A stretch of 48,607 nucleotides of DNA, from NCBI GenBank assembly GCA_903857795.1, contig CAIOGM010000033.1, forward strand, positions 1 through 48,607, read 5' to 3'. Of this stretch, positions 1-7,967 are shown one piece after another. Made by a program: the position numbers and the translations under genes. This stretch comes from an uncultured Geobacter sp. GTDB lineage: Bacteria; Desulfobacterota; Desulfuromonadia; Geobacterales; CAIOGM01. The notes under the pieces were generated by a model. It worked only from the letters and a program-made list of their open reading frames with translations. It was not told the DNA's origin and searched no databases. Positions within the stretch are counted from its first letter, which is position 1. The number at the start of each line of letters is the position of its first letter.

Positions 1-656
1 AGTTCACCCCCGACCTGGCCCGGATCATGGCGCCCGAATCGCTCCTCTCCACCTTCGACGTGGGGAACATTTCCGTTGAGGCGTTGCTGTTTCAGACCGG
101 CTACCTCACCATCGACTCCTCCCGCTACCTTCCCGGTCGGTTGGAATTGACCCTCCGCTATCCCAACAAGGAGGTTCAATCCAGCCTGAACGATGCCCTG
201 TTGCGGGAATTATCCCAGGACCCCATGGTTCCCGCGGTGAATGTCAGCCGACTCTACGACATCCTCATGGCCGACGATCTTCCGGCCCTGCGGGAGCTCT
301 TCCACTCCTTCTTCGCCTCCATCCCCCACGACTGGTACCGGAAAAATCAGCTTGCAGGCTACGAAGGGTACTACGCCAGTATCTTCTACAGCTACTTTGC
401 CGCGCTGGGGCTGGAGATAATCGTGGAGGACGCCACCAACAAGGGGCGGATCGACATGACGGTGCGGTACAACCGCCGAATCTACCTGTTTGAATTCAAG
501 GTGGTGGAGATGGTTCCCCAAGGAAAGGCGCTGGAGCAGTTGAAGAGCAAAGGGTATGCAGAGAAATACCGACGTTACTGTGAACCGATCCGGCTGATCG
601 GCGTGGAGTTCAGCCGCATGAGCCGCAACATCGTGGGGTTCGAGATCGAAGGATAG
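1..656 (+). CDS. AAA-ATPase-like / PD-(D/E)XK nuclease family protein, C-terminal part (5' end outside window)
   Basis: The reading frame is open from the first bases of the window (frame of position 3) to the stop at 656, so the gene begins upstream and only about 217 residues are visible. The segment 'ALLFQTGYLTI' and the later 'YLFEFKV' resemble the end of the AAA-ATPase-like domain (PF09820) followed by the PDDEXK_9 domain (PF08011). The nuclease-like core is visible as the Asp of 'GRIDMTV' followed by E-F-K in 'LFEFKV'. Proteins of this family are widespread and often multi-copy. Their role is not settled, though they are suspected mobile or defence-associated nucleases. The internal ATG at 27 is probably not the true start. 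The family call is by recognition of conserved phrases; function is unknown. Confidence 0.8.
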   Translation, partial: FTPDLARIMAPESLLSTFDVGNISVEALLFQTGYLTIDSSRYLPGRLELTLRYPNKEVQSSLNDALLRELSQDPMVPAVNVSRLYDILMADDLPALRELFHSFFASIPHDWYRKNQLAGYEGYYASIFYSYFAALGLEIIVEDATNKGRIDMTVRYNRRIYLFEFKVVEMVPQGKALEQLKSKGYAEKYRRYCEPIRLIGVEFSRMSRNIVGFEIEG

Positions 657-677
657 AGGCTCCGGGGTTCTGCCTGT

Positions 678-1541
678 TCACCCCTCCCGGATCGCGTATC
701 CCGCAGAAGTTTCGGCGATAAACCCTTCCCGCTTTAGATCCCCCAGATTCTTCTTAACCCGCAGAGCATCGCCGTCAAGCAGCGTGACAAGCTCCCCTTC
801 CGTGACTCCCTCTTGAGCCAATATCGCCGTGAGGATGCGGCTCCTGACCTCCCGGTTGGACCCCTTAAAAGGGGACTGCCGTACATGGTGGGCGCTCCGC
901 CTGCTGGGATTGGGGAGCAGCCGCTTCAGCAGCACCCCGTAATCCATGAGAGCATAGTACCACTCCCGGGGCGCGTCCCGGTCCAGGGTCAACGCCACCA
1001 GCGGGAACAGTTCCCGATCCGTTATCCCCTGCCGGTCGGGGAAAAAATGATGAAGATAGACAGCACGGATATTGGTCTCGATAAAAACCACCGGCTGATC
1101 GAAGGCAAAGGCGCAGATGGCGCCGGCGGTGTAGGGGCCGATCCCTGGGAGAGTCCGCAGCTCTTCCTCCGTTACCGGCACCATCCCGCCGAAGCGGGCC
1201 ACCACCTCCTCGGCGGCCCGCTTGAGCGCCATCCCCCGCCGGTTGTAGCCGAGCCCCTGCCAGGCGGCCAGCACCTCCTGGAGCGAGGCCCGGGCCAGTG
1301 CCTCCAGGTCTGGAAACGTGAGCAAAAACTCCCCGTACCGACTCCGGATCCGTTCAACCTGAGTCTGCTGGAGCATGATCTCCGAGACCATGATGCGGTA
1401 CGGATCCCTGGTCTGCCGCCAGGGGAGGTCGGTACGGGACTCCGCTCCGACGGCGTCAACGACAAGCAGCCGGAATGACTGGACGGTTTGCGGGGAGAGC
1501 CCTTCCCGAAAGAGAAGATCCCGGAATGTCTGTTCGTTCAT
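678..1541 (-). CDS. MutY-like HhH-GPD adenine glycosylase lacking the FeS cluster
   Basis: Predicted 287-residue DNA glycosylase of the Nth/MutY superfamily, probably acting in base excision repair on A opposite oxidised G. The MutY-like N-terminal half is clear: 'LPWRQTRDPYRIMVSEIMLQQTQV' region around residues 39-62 with the catalytic Glu at about 54, and the helix-hairpin-helix LPGIG at 131-135. Two differences from classical MutY are visible. The position of the catalytic Asp (E. coli D138) is Glu155 in 'FIETN', and the four-cysteine FeS loop and the C-terminal NUDIX-like domain are both absent. Instead there is a short C-terminal region that may be winged-helix-like ('VKKNLGDLKREGFI'). 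It converges with the preceding gene with a gap of about 21 bp. No strong ribosome binding site precedes the ATG at 1541. Confidence 0.85.
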   Translation of the reverse strand: MNEQTFRDLLFREGLSPQTVQSFRLLVVDAVGAESRTDLPWRQTRDPYRIMVSEIMLQQTQVERIRSRYGEFLLTFPDLEALARASLQEVLAAWQGLGYNRRGMALKRAAEEVVARFGGMVPVTEEELRTLPGIGPYTAGAICAFAFDQPVVFIETNIRAVYLHHFFPDRQGITDRELFPLVALTLDRDAPREWYYALMDYGVLLKRLLPNPSRRSAHHVRQSPFKGSNREVRSRILTAILAQEGVTEGELVTLLDGDALRVKKNLGDLKREGFIAETSAGYAIREG

Positions 1542-1563
1542 GAATGCTCTGGGGAAAACTGAA

Positions 1564-1594
1564 AACAGGCGCCCCCGAAAACGAGACGCCTGTT
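1564..1594 (-). terminator. Rho-independent terminator of the outer membrane protein gene
   Basis: Perfect 8-bp inverted repeat AACAGGCG (1564-1571) / CGCCTGTT (1587-1594) with a 15-nt loop. Read on the minus strand it is followed by T-rich sequence (TTTTCAGTTTT). It lies just downstream of the gene ending at 1618. Confidence 0.7.
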
Positions 1595-1617
1595 CAGGAA
1601 TGGGGTGAAGGGGAGAA

Positions 1618-2226
1618 TCAGTTGATGAAGTAACGGACGCCGAAGGTCATGTTGAAGCTTGAGGGGTCGAAGTTCCCCTGCTTACCCGCACTATTACTGA
1701 TATTGGTATTGGGAGCAACGACGAGTTTCACTTCGGTGGTCAATGCAAAGTGCTTCGTAAGGAAGTAGTCGACCCCGCCACTCACGTGAGCGCCCACATT
1801 GGTATCCACATCGTAACCGTTGTTGGCGCCGTTGACGAGGATATCAAGACCGACTCCGGCGTAGGGACAGAAGCCGCTGAGCTCGCGAAACCGGTACTGG
1901 GCGCCAAGAGAGAGGTTTATGACGTTGAATTCCGTTGGGGCCCCAAACGTGCCATTGCCGTTGAAGTTGCTGTTGGTTATGTCTAACTCGGCGGCGATAT
2001 TCTTGTTGATACCGTACATGAACCCACCGCCCCAGACGAAGCCCACGTCGGTGCTTATGTTATTTATGGATCCGTAGTAACCGTTGGTCGACTCGCTGTC
2101 GAAGGGGACCTGGAAGCCGAGTCGGCCGGTGACGCCGAGTTTCCCGGTGAGGTCGGTTGCGCCGGCGACGCCGGCGGCGAGGGTCAGCAGCAGGGTGACG
2201 CAAGTGAGAATCAGGTTTTTTTTCAT
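1618..2226 (-). CDS. Outer membrane beta-barrel protein (OmpA/OmpW-like porin family)
   Basis: 202 residues with a clear signal peptide (basic MKKN, hydrophobic core, cleavage expected near 'GVAGA|TD' around residue 23). The mature part alternates polar and aromatic/hydrophobic residues, as in an eight-stranded barrel, and contains the phrases 'AAELDITNSNF', 'CPYAGVGLDI' and 'HVSGGVDYFLTKHFALTTEVK'. It ends with 'MTFGVRYFIN', so the barrel's last strand is near the C-terminus. It is monocistronic, with its own promoter (2275-2303) and terminator (1564-1594). The Shine-Dalgarno AGGAGG stands about 11 nt before the ATG. The substrate or role cannot be deduced. Confidence 0.85.
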   Translation of the reverse strand: MKKNLILTCVTLLLTLAAGVAGATDLTGKLGVTGRLGFQVPFDSESTNGYYGSINNISTDVGFVWGGGFMYGINKNIAAELDITNSNFNGNGTFGAPTEFNVINLSLGAQYRFRELSGFCPYAGVGLDILVNGANNGYDVDTNVGAHVSGGVDYFLTKHFALTTEVKLVVAPNTNISNSAGKQGNFDPSSFNMTFGVRYFIN

Positions 2227-2274
2227 AAAAAAGACATCCTCCTGTGAGTTGGTGATTATGCCGAAGCGGGGCGA

Positions 2275-2303
2275 ATTCTATCCCAAGAGACGGCCGATGG
2301 CAA
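2275..2303 (-). promoter_or_regulatory. Sigma-70 promoter for the beta-barrel gene
   Basis: On the minus strand TTGCCA (2298-2303), 17-bp spacer, TAGAAT (2275-2280). Each hexamer matches the consensus at 5 of 6 positions, with optimal spacing. It lies about 50 bp upstream of the start codon at 2226. Confidence 0.65.
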
Positions 2304-2398
2304 GTCCGGCCTTTATTTTGCGGCAATTACCCTGAAAAACAGCAGTTGATCACGCGGAGACGCGTAGAAATTCAAGACGTTACGTCAGGCGGTGCGGA

Positions 2399-3055
2399 TC
2401 AGCAAAGCTGGATGACCGCCTTGACCGCCCTGTCGATCCCCTCATATGCCTCGGAAATCCGGCCTGCCAGCATATAGGCCGGAGTGGAGACGATCTTGTT
2501 CTTCTCATCCAGAACATATTCGGTGACCGGACAGTTCACATGACAGCTCCCGGTCTGATTGATGGCCGCAGCCGTCCCCTCGTCGGTGCCGATGGTCAAC
2601 TGCGGCGCATACTCCCGGCCGAGAGCCGCCGCCACCAGCGCCGGGGCGATGCAGATGGCGCCGATCGGCTTGTGCAGGGCCACCATCTCCTTCAGCAGAC
2701 GGGCCACCTCCGGGAAAACCTGGGCAGCGGCCCCCTTCACCGCGAAGTCGCAGAGGTTCTTGGCAGCACCGAAGCCGCCGGGAAAGACGACCGCGTCCAG
2801 CTCCCCCGCCGTGACTCCGGCAATGTCCCGGATCTTCCCCCGGGCGATCCGGGCCCCCTCCACCAGGGCGTTGCGGGTGACTCCCGCCGCCTCGCCGGTC
2901 AGATGATTCACCACGGGAAACTCGGCATCGGGAGCCATGCAGAGCGCTTCCGCCCCGTGCCTGTCGATGGCCAGCAGGGTGAACACCGCCTCGTGAATCT
3001 CGCTTCCGTCGTACACGCCGCATCCCGACAACACGACACCGATCTTTTTCTTCAT
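2399..3055 (-). CDS. elbB: ElbB-type DJ-1/PfpI family protein (isoprenoid biosynthesis-associated glyoxalase)
   Basis: 218 residues of the DJ-1/PfpI superfamily, closest by eye to ElbB: 'IGVVLSGCGVYDGSEIHEA' at the N-terminus, 'FPGGFGAAKNLCDFA' near residues 91-105 and the nucleophile elbow 'ICIAPAL' with Cys135. ElbB was linked to isoprenoid synthesis and later shown to have weak glyoxalase activity; its physiological role is not clear. The start at 3055 is preferred over an upstream in-frame ATG at 3118 because a GGAGG lies 6 nt before it and because homologues begin at 'MKKKIGV'. The upstream in-frame ATG falls inside a 40-bp direct repeat. Confidence 0.88.
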   Translation of the reverse strand: MKKKIGVVLSGCGVYDGSEIHEAVFTLLAIDRHGAEALCMAPDAEFPVVNHLTGEAAGVTRNALVEGARIARGKIRDIAGVTAGELDAVVFPGGFGAAKNLCDFAVKGAAAQVFPEVARLLKEMVALHKPIGAICIAPALVAAALGREYAPQLTIGTDEGTAAAINQTGSCHVNCPVTEYVLDEKNKIVSTPAYMLAGRISEAYEGIDRAVKAVIQLC

Positions 3056-3078
3056 GGCAACCTCCGTTGAGTAAGGAT

Positions 3079-3165
3079 TTTGTGGCTGGATTCTATGTTG
3101 ATTTTCATCGAGCTGCAACCAAAGCTTTGTGGCTGGATTCTATGACGATTATCATCGAGCTGCAA
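3079..3165. repeat. Two 40-bp direct repeats between elbB and htrA
   Basis: Copy 1 at 3079-3118 and copy 2 at 3126-3165 both begin TTTGTGGCTGGATTCTATG and end CATCGAGCTGCAA. They differ at three positions and are separated by 7 bp (47-bp period). They lie in the divergent upstream region of elbB (minus) and the protease gene (plus), so they may be operator sites or the remains of a local duplication. Confidence 0.8.
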
Positions 3166-3299
3166 GAGTTGATTTAGCTACGGGCGAAGGTGGCGCGCTG
3201 GACTTGACTCTTCACATGGTGATGAACAGATTGACTATGCTACAAATATTGGATACCCTTCCACTCTCTTCAGACAGAGCATTCACAGTGAGGTCGATC

Positions 3300-4751
3300 A
3301 TGGCGAAACGATTTACGATAGCACTCCTCCTGATAGTCACCACCCTCGCCTCCCTGCCGGGGTGCAAGAAGAAGGATTCCGGCACACTCTTCAACGAGTC
3401 GGGGCGCAAGGGAACGGTGGAGGCTCCGGTAAAGGAAGTTCCCAAGGATATGCTGGCAACCCAGCAGGCGTTCATCAACCTGGTCAAGGAGGTGACCCCC
3501 TCGGTGGTCAACATCTCCACAGTCAGCAAGAAGAAGATGACCCGTCCCATGCTGGAATTCTCCCCCTTCTTCGACGACTTCTTCGGCAATCGCACCCCCC
3601 GCGGCCCCCAATTCAAGCGGGACAAGAGCCTGGGATCCGGATTCATCATCAACAAGGAGGGGTACATCGTCACCAACGACCATGTGGTACGGGATGCCGA
3701 GTCGATCCAGGTAACGCTCGCCAACGACAAGGTCTACAACGCCAGGATCGTGGGGAGCGACCAAAAGACCGACCTGGCGGTGATCAAGATCGATTCCAGG
3801 GAGCCGCTCCAGACCACGGCAGTTCTCGGTGACTCGGACAAGCTCCAGGTGGGGCAGTGGGCCATCGCCATCGGCAACCCCTTCGGCCTGGACCGGACCG
3901 TGACGGTGGGGGTCATCTCCGCCACCGGTCGCTCCGGCATGGGGATCGAGACCTACGAGGACTTCATTCAGACCGATGCTTCCATCAATCCGGGAAACTC
4001 GGGAGGCCCGCTCCTCAACATCCACGGTGAGGTGGTCGGGATCAATACCGCCATCGTAGCGGCGGGTCAAGGGATCGGCTTCGCTATTCCCGTGAACATG
4101 GCCAAAAACGTTATCAGCCAGCTCATGCAGAAGGGGAAGGTAGCCCGGGGATGGCTGGGGGTCTCCATCCAACCGGTCACCACGGCGCTGGCTGACTCCT
4201 TCGGACTCAAGAAGAGCGGCGGCGCCCTCATCAGCGATGTGATCTCCGGTTCGCCGGCCGCCAGGTCCGGTCTCAAGCAGGGGGACGTCATCACCCGGTT
4301 CGACGGCAAGGAAATAAGGGATTCCAAGCAGTTGCAGCTCATCGTGGCGGAGGTTCCCGTCGGCAGGAGTGTGAGCGTCGATCTGGTCCGGGAGGGGAAA
4401 CCGCTGACTCTCTCCGTTACCGTCGGCAACGCAGATAATGCCACCGCCGCCGCAAATCGCCCCGAATCGGTCCCGGTGGGGAACTGGCTGGGGCTCTCCG
4501 TGGAGGAACTCCCCCAGAACCAGCAGGGGCGCGGGCTGACCGGGGTACTGGTGACCGATGTGGAGGAGGGGAGCAGCGCCGCCGACGGGGGGATCAAACC
4601 AGGCGACATCATCCAGTCCATCAACCAGAAGCGGGTCATGAACCGTGGTGACTATACCGCCGCCATGCAGCAGGCCGAGCAGCGAGGCGCCGTCGCCTTT
4701 CTCATCCGACGGGGGAAGACGAGCCTCTACTTCGCCTTCACCATGCGTTGA
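3300..4751 (+). CDS. HtrA/DegP-family serine protease, predicted lipoprotein
   Basis: 483-residue envelope protease/chaperone. After the start there is a hydrophobic segment ending 'LASLPGC', so Cys22 is a candidate lipid-modified residue (Pro at -2 is unusual). The trypsin-like domain shows the triad His128 ('TNDHVV'), Asp158 ('KTDLAVIKI') and Ser234 ('GNSGGPLL'). Two PDZ domains follow (about 280-370 and 390-480), the full DegP/DegQ layout. A GAGG stands about 8 nt before the ATG at 3300. The frame is open back to 3129, but that extension runs through the direct repeat and lacks signal-peptide character, so it was not used. The protein would be anchored in the cell envelope, unlike soluble E. 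coli DegP. A regulatory role in envelope stress is inferred from the family. Confidence 0.9.
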   Translation: MAKRFTIALLLIVTTLASLPGCKKKDSGTLFNESGRKGTVEAPVKEVPKDMLATQQAFINLVKEVTPSVVNISTVSKKKMTRPMLEFSPFFDDFFGNRTPRGPQFKRDKSLGSGFIINKEGYIVTNDHVVRDAESIQVTLANDKVYNARIVGSDQKTDLAVIKIDSREPLQTTAVLGDSDKLQVGQWAIAIGNPFGLDRTVTVGVISATGRSGMGIETYEDFIQTDASINPGNSGGPLLNIHGEVVGINTAIVAAGQGIGFAIPVNMAKNVISQLMQKGKVARGWLGVSIQPVTTALADSFGLKKSGGALISDVISGSPAARSGLKQGDVITRFDGKEIRDSKQLQLIVAEVPVGRSVSVDLVREGKPLTLSVTVGNADNATAAANRPESVPVGNWLGLSVEELPQNQQGRGLTGVLVTDVEEGSSAADGGIKPGDIIQSINQKRVMNRGDYTAAMQQAEQRGAVAFLIRRGKTSLYFAFTMR

Positions 4752-4825
4752 AACAGAAAAAACAGGTAAAGGTTGAGGTTGAGGTAAAGGGAGGGAAAGA
4801 GAGAGACGGGGAGAGCGAATTTGCA

Positions 4826-4854
4826 TTAACTTTGTGCGCAGTTTCTGCTAGTAT
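4826..4854 (+). promoter_or_regulatory. Possible promoter for the small gene at 4886
   Basis: TTAACT (4826-4831), 17-bp spacer, TAGTAT (4849-4854); 4 of 6 matches in each hexamer. It follows a purine-rich stretch (about 4751-4819) and lies 32 bp before the start codon. Confidence 0.35.
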
Positions 4855-4885
4855 GTCTGACACCTGAATTGGCAGGAACGGGCAG

Positions 4886-5161
4886 ATGGAGTCCTTCATG
4901 CACATTATCGATACTCCCGAGCAGGCACGCCGCTTGGCCCGCGCCATCATTTCCGACATCGCCATCTACAACAGGGAAACGGTGGAGCGGGGAATCAAGA
5001 CCGACTGCATCTTCGATCTCCTCGGCAATGAGCTCGAAGAGGGGCGGCAGCACTTTTCTCTGAGGGTAGTTCCGGAGCTTGCCGCGTCCAACCTCTACGA
5101 CATCGCCATCGTCGACGTCCTGATCAAGCGTGCCGGAAAGATAGAATCCCCCATCTGGTAA
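4886..5161 (+). CDS. Small conserved-looking protein of unknown function
   Basis: 91 residues, soluble, with no signal peptide or cysteine-rich motif. The segment 'DTPEQARRLARAIISDIAIYNRETVERGI' looks amphipathic and helical, and an acidic/hydrophobic stretch 'ELEEGRQHFSLRVVPELAA' follows. I recall similar short proteins in Geobacter genomes but cannot name a family. The start could also be the ATG at 4898 (MHIIDTPEQ). It is followed by a strong terminator and has its own candidate promoter, so it is probably transcribed alone. No function is proposed. Confidence 0.65.
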   Translation: MESFMHIIDTPEQARRLARAIISDIAIYNRETVERGIKTDCIFDLLGNELEEGRQHFSLRVVPELAASNLYDIAIVDVLIKRAGKIESPIW

Positions 5162-5184
5162 CCTTCCGAAACCTTTGATCTGAC

Positions 5185-5210
5185 AAGGCGCGGTTCGAAA
5201 ACCGCGCCTT
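5185..5210 (+). terminator. Rho-independent terminator after the small gene
   Basis: Perfect 11-bp stem AAGGCGCGGTT (5185-5195) / AACCGCGCCTT (5200-5210) with a CGAA tetraloop, followed by TCTTT. It lies between the gene ending at 5161 and the pseudouridine synthase gene. Confidence 0.85.
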
Positions 5211-5229
5211 CTTTATGTGTGGGCCACCA

Positions 5230-6213
5230 ATGACAACAATTTTTACCGCATCTGATGAGGCAACCTCTTCCCGGCTGGATCTGGTGATCTGTGGCGAACT
5301 CCCGGAGATGAGCCGCTCGACGGTCCAGCGGCTCATCGAAGAGGGGCGCGTGACGGTGAACGGTCGGCAGGAACGGGCGTCCTTCAAGCTCAAGGGGGGC
5401 GAAGAGATCAGCGTCACCGTCCCCCCTCCTGTGCCGGCGGAACCGATGGCCGAGGAGATTCCCCTGGAGATTCTCTACGAGGACTCCGACCTGGTGGTCA
5501 TCAACAAGCCGGCCGGCATGGTGGTCCATCAGGGGGCGGGGAACAGCAGCGGCACCCTGGTAAACGCCCTTCTGGGGCACTGTGGCGATCTCTCGGGGAT
5601 CGGCGGTGAACTGCGACCGGGGATCGTCCACCGGATCGACAAGGACACCTCCGGCATCCTGGTGGCGGCCAAGAACGACCGGGCTCACCAGTCACTGGCG
5701 GAGCAGTTCCGGCTCCACAGCGTGAAGCGGCTCTACCGGGCTCTCGTCTTCGGTGCGCCCAAGGAGGAGAGCGGACGGATCGAATCGGCCATCGGCCGCC
5801 ATCCGGTGGACCGGAAGCGGATGTCCAGCAGCGCGCGGTACGGCAAGCTGGCGGTTACCCGCTGGAAGGTCCTGGAGCGGTACGAACGGCTGACCTTTCT
5901 GGAACTCCGACTGGAGACCGGAAGGACCCACCAGATCCGGGTTCATCTCTCGGAGAAGGGGCATCAGCTGGTGGGGGACGAGATTTACGGCGGCGGCGGC
6001 CGACTGATCTCGATCTCCGACCCAAAACTCAAGAAGTTGATCAGCCAGCTGGGCCGCCAGGCCCTCCACGCCATGACCCTCGGCTTCATCCACCCCAGCG
6101 ATGGCCGCTACCTGGAGTTCACGACCCCGCTCCCCGAGGATATGCAGCGGATCGTCGACTATCTTGAACCGCAGGCGCAGCGGACCGAACCGGCTCTCTC
6201 TCCGCTGAGCTGA
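5230..6213 (+). CDS. rluD: RluA-family 23S rRNA pseudouridine synthase (RluD type)
   Basis: 327 residues. An N-terminal S4 RNA-binding domain (about 12-70; 'MSRSTVQRLIEEGRVTVNG') is followed by the catalytic domain. The signature 'HRIDKDTSG' at 134-142 includes the catalytic Asp137, and 'LETGRTHQIRVHL' is the conserved C-terminal motif. Having S4 plus the RluA domain fits RluD, which modifies helix 69 of 23S rRNA, though RluC cannot be excluded from sequence reading alone. The start at 5230 (MTTIFTAS) is preferred to an ATG at 5215, which lies next to the terminator hairpin. Neither has a good Shine-Dalgarno. pgeF follows after about 50 bp, a linkage common in many bacteria. Confidence 0.88.
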   Translation: MTTIFTASDEATSSRLDLVICGELPEMSRSTVQRLIEEGRVTVNGRQERASFKLKGGEEISVTVPPPVPAEPMAEEIPLEILYEDSDLVVINKPAGMVVHQGAGNSSGTLVNALLGHCGDLSGIGGELRPGIVHRIDKDTSGILVAAKNDRAHQSLAEQFRLHSVKRLYRALVFGAPKEESGRIESAIGRHPVDRKRMSSSARYGKLAVTRWKVLERYERLTFLELRLETGRTHQIRVHLSEKGHQLVGDEIYGGGGRLISISDPKLKKLISQLGRQALHAMTLGFIHPSDGRYLEFTTPLPEDMQRIVDYLEPQAQRTEPALSPLS

Positions 6214-6264
6214 CAATTCGAATTACAGGGTGCGTGCCCCGTCCCCGTAGCGTAAGGAGCAACC

Positions 6265-7065
6265 ATGAAACCGACCAAAGCCGCCAAGGTCCACTACCTT
6301 GAGCCGGAACTCTTCACCGCAGCAGGGATCTCGTCCCACGGCTTCACGACCCGACACGAAGGGGTCTCCCGCCCCCCCTACAACTCGCTGAACCTGGGGA
6401 CGACGACCCTTGACCTCTCTCACAACGTGGAAGGGAACCGGCACCTCCTGGTCCATGCCTTCGGCGGCAGCCCGGAACGGTTCGTGGCCGTCACCCAGGT
6501 TCACGGAGTCGACCTCCTGGTGATCGACTCTCCCAATCCCGACTACCACCATTTTCAGCGCCTGGAGTGCGACGGCATCATCACCAACCAGCCTGAGGTC
6601 ATGATCGCGGTCAGCGTGGCCGATTGTGTTCCGCTACTCCTCCTTGACCCGGAGAAAAGGGTCGCAGCCGCGCTCCATGGCGGGTGGAAGGGGACCGCCG
6701 GAAACATCAGCGGCAAGGCGATAGCGGCGATGGTTGAGCTCTTCGGCTCCGATCCGGCCCGGATTCTCGCCGCCGTCGGTCCGGCCATCAGCCCCTGCTG
6801 CTACCAGGTGGATCTCCCTGTTCTGGAGGCGTTCCGAAGCCAGGAAGGGGGGTACGAACGTTTTGCGGCCCCCGCCGGCGACGGGAAGTGGCGACTCGAC
6901 CTCTCCGGGGCCACCGTGGCGCAGCTGCGCGATGCCGGCCTGGTGGAACAGAACATCCAGGTTGCCCCCCACTGCGTCTCCTGCACCCCCGAGCTCTTCT
7001 TCTCCTACCGCCGCGACAACGGCGTTACCGGCCGCCAGATGGGATTCATCATGCTCAAGGCTTAG
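6265..7065 (+). CDS. pgeF: Peptidoglycan editing factor PgeF (YfiH, multicopper oxidase-like laccase domain)
   Basis: 266 residues spanning the complete PgeF/YfiH (Cu-oxidase_4) fold. The metal-binding triad is visible as His80 ('TQVHG'), Cys121 ('VADCVP') and His138 ('AALHGGWKGT'). In E. coli this family removes misincorporated L-serine from peptidoglycan precursors, and homologues were earlier annotated as polyphenol oxidases. A GTAAGGAG lies before the ATG. The gene probably forms a unit with the pseudouridine synthase upstream. Its stop codon is directly followed by a heptanucleotide array. Confidence 0.92.
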   Translation: MKPTKAAKVHYLEPELFTAAGISSHGFTTRHEGVSRPPYNSLNLGTTTLDLSHNVEGNRHLLVHAFGGSPERFVAVTQVHGVDLLVIDSPNPDYHHFQRLECDGIITNQPEVMIAVSVADCVPLLLLDPEKRVAAALHGGWKGTAGNISGKAIAAMVELFGSDPARILAAVGPAISPCCYQVDLPVLEAFRSQEGGYERFAAPAGDGKWRLDLSGATVAQLRDAGLVEQNIQVAPHCVSCTPELFFSYRRDNGVTGRQMGFIMLKA

Positions 7066-7128
7066 GTTCTGGGTTCTATGTTCTATGTTCTATGTTCTAT
7101 GTTCAGGGTTCTATGTTTTGAGTTATTT
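7066..7128. repeat. Heptanucleotide tandem array (GTTCTAT type)
   Basis: Nine consecutive 7-bp units, all starting GTT, begin at the base after the pgeF stop codon: GTTCTGG, four GTTCTAT, GTTCAGG, GTTCTAT, then two degenerate units. They fill most of the gap before the hydrolase gene. Confidence 0.9.
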
Positions 7129-7169
7129 GGGTGTGGGCGGGAAGCTGAGGGTTCGAGAGGAGCGTTGAC

Positions 7170-7967
7170 ATGAATGCAGTCATAAACGGGATATCCATGG
7201 CGTATGATGATCGCGGGAGCGGTCCGGCCCTGCTGCTCATCCACGGCTTCCCCCTCTGCCGGAAAATGTGGCGGCCGCAGTTCAACTGCATCCCGGAGGC
7301 CGGCTTTCGACTCATCGCTCCGGACCTGCGCGGCTTCGGAGAGAGTGACGCGCCGGACGGCCCCTACTCTATCGATCTCTTTGCCGATGATGTCGTCGAA
7401 CTCCTGGACCATCTGGAGATCGACAGGGCGGTGGTCGGGGGGATGTCCATGGGGGGGTACGTCCTCTTCAATCTCCTGGACCGCTACCCCGAACGGCTCT
7501 CCGGCGCCTGCTTCATCACCACCCGCGCCCATGCCGACGATTCCGCGGGGAAGGCGCAGCGGCTCCTCCTGGCCCAGGAGGTCATGAAATTCGGGCCCCA
7601 GGCCATCGCCGAATCCTTCGAGCAGATCCTCTTTGCCGGGGAGAGCCTGACCGAGCGGCCGAAACTGGTGGGGGAGGTCTATGGCTGGATGACCGGGACA
7701 GACTCCCGAGGATTGGCCGGGGGACTCCTCGCCATGCGGGAACGGCAGGATTACACCCAGTTCCTCGGCAACTTCACCCTCCCGGCGCTGGCCATCGCCG
7801 CAGCAGAGGACAAGGCGGCGCCACCGGAGAAGGTACGGGAGATCGCCGCAGGGATTCCTGGCTGCAGGCTCTGCATCATCCCCCGGGCCGGGCATATGGC
7901 CAACCTGGAGAATCCCGGCGCCTTCAATGACTGCCTGATTGAGTTTTTGAAGGGGATTCGATTCTAG
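7170..7967 (+). CDS. Alpha/beta-fold hydrolase
   Basis: 265 residues with the canonical fold features: oxyanion-hole motif 'LLIHGFP' (about 22-28), nucleophile elbow 'GMSMGG' with Ser93, a late Asp in 'AAEDKAAPPEK' (about 214) and the catalytic His in 'RAGHMANLENP' (about 246). The pattern resembles 3-oxoadipate enol-lactonase and other esterase-like members, but the substrate cannot be assigned. A GAGGAGC lies before the ATG. The gene is bracketed exactly by two heptanucleotide arrays (7066-7128 and 7968-8023), which may mark it as an inserted or duplicated cassette. Confidence 0.9.
   Translation: MNAVINGISMAYDDRGSGPALLLIHGFPLCRKMWRPQFNCIPEAGFRLIAPDLRGFGESDAPDGPYSIDLFADDVVELLDHLEIDRAVVGGMSMGGYVLFNLLDRYPERLSGACFITTRAHADDSAGKAQRLLLAQEVMKFGPQAIAESFEQILFAGESLTERPKLVGEVYGWMTGTDSRGLAGGLLAMRERQDYTQFLGNFTLPALAIAAAEDKAAPPEKVREIAAGIPGCRLCIIPRAGHMANLENPGAFNDCLIEFLKGIRF

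Noticed and set aside
4751-4819. Purine-rich stretch after the HtrA gene
   Set aside because: Compositionally striking but short and imperfect; no structure or motif could be tied to a function.
3270-4826. Long open frame on the minus strand opposite the HtrA gene
   Set aside because: It mirrors a well-supported protease gene, has no recognisable domain and is rich in Gly/Asp/His as expected from antisense of GC-rich codons.
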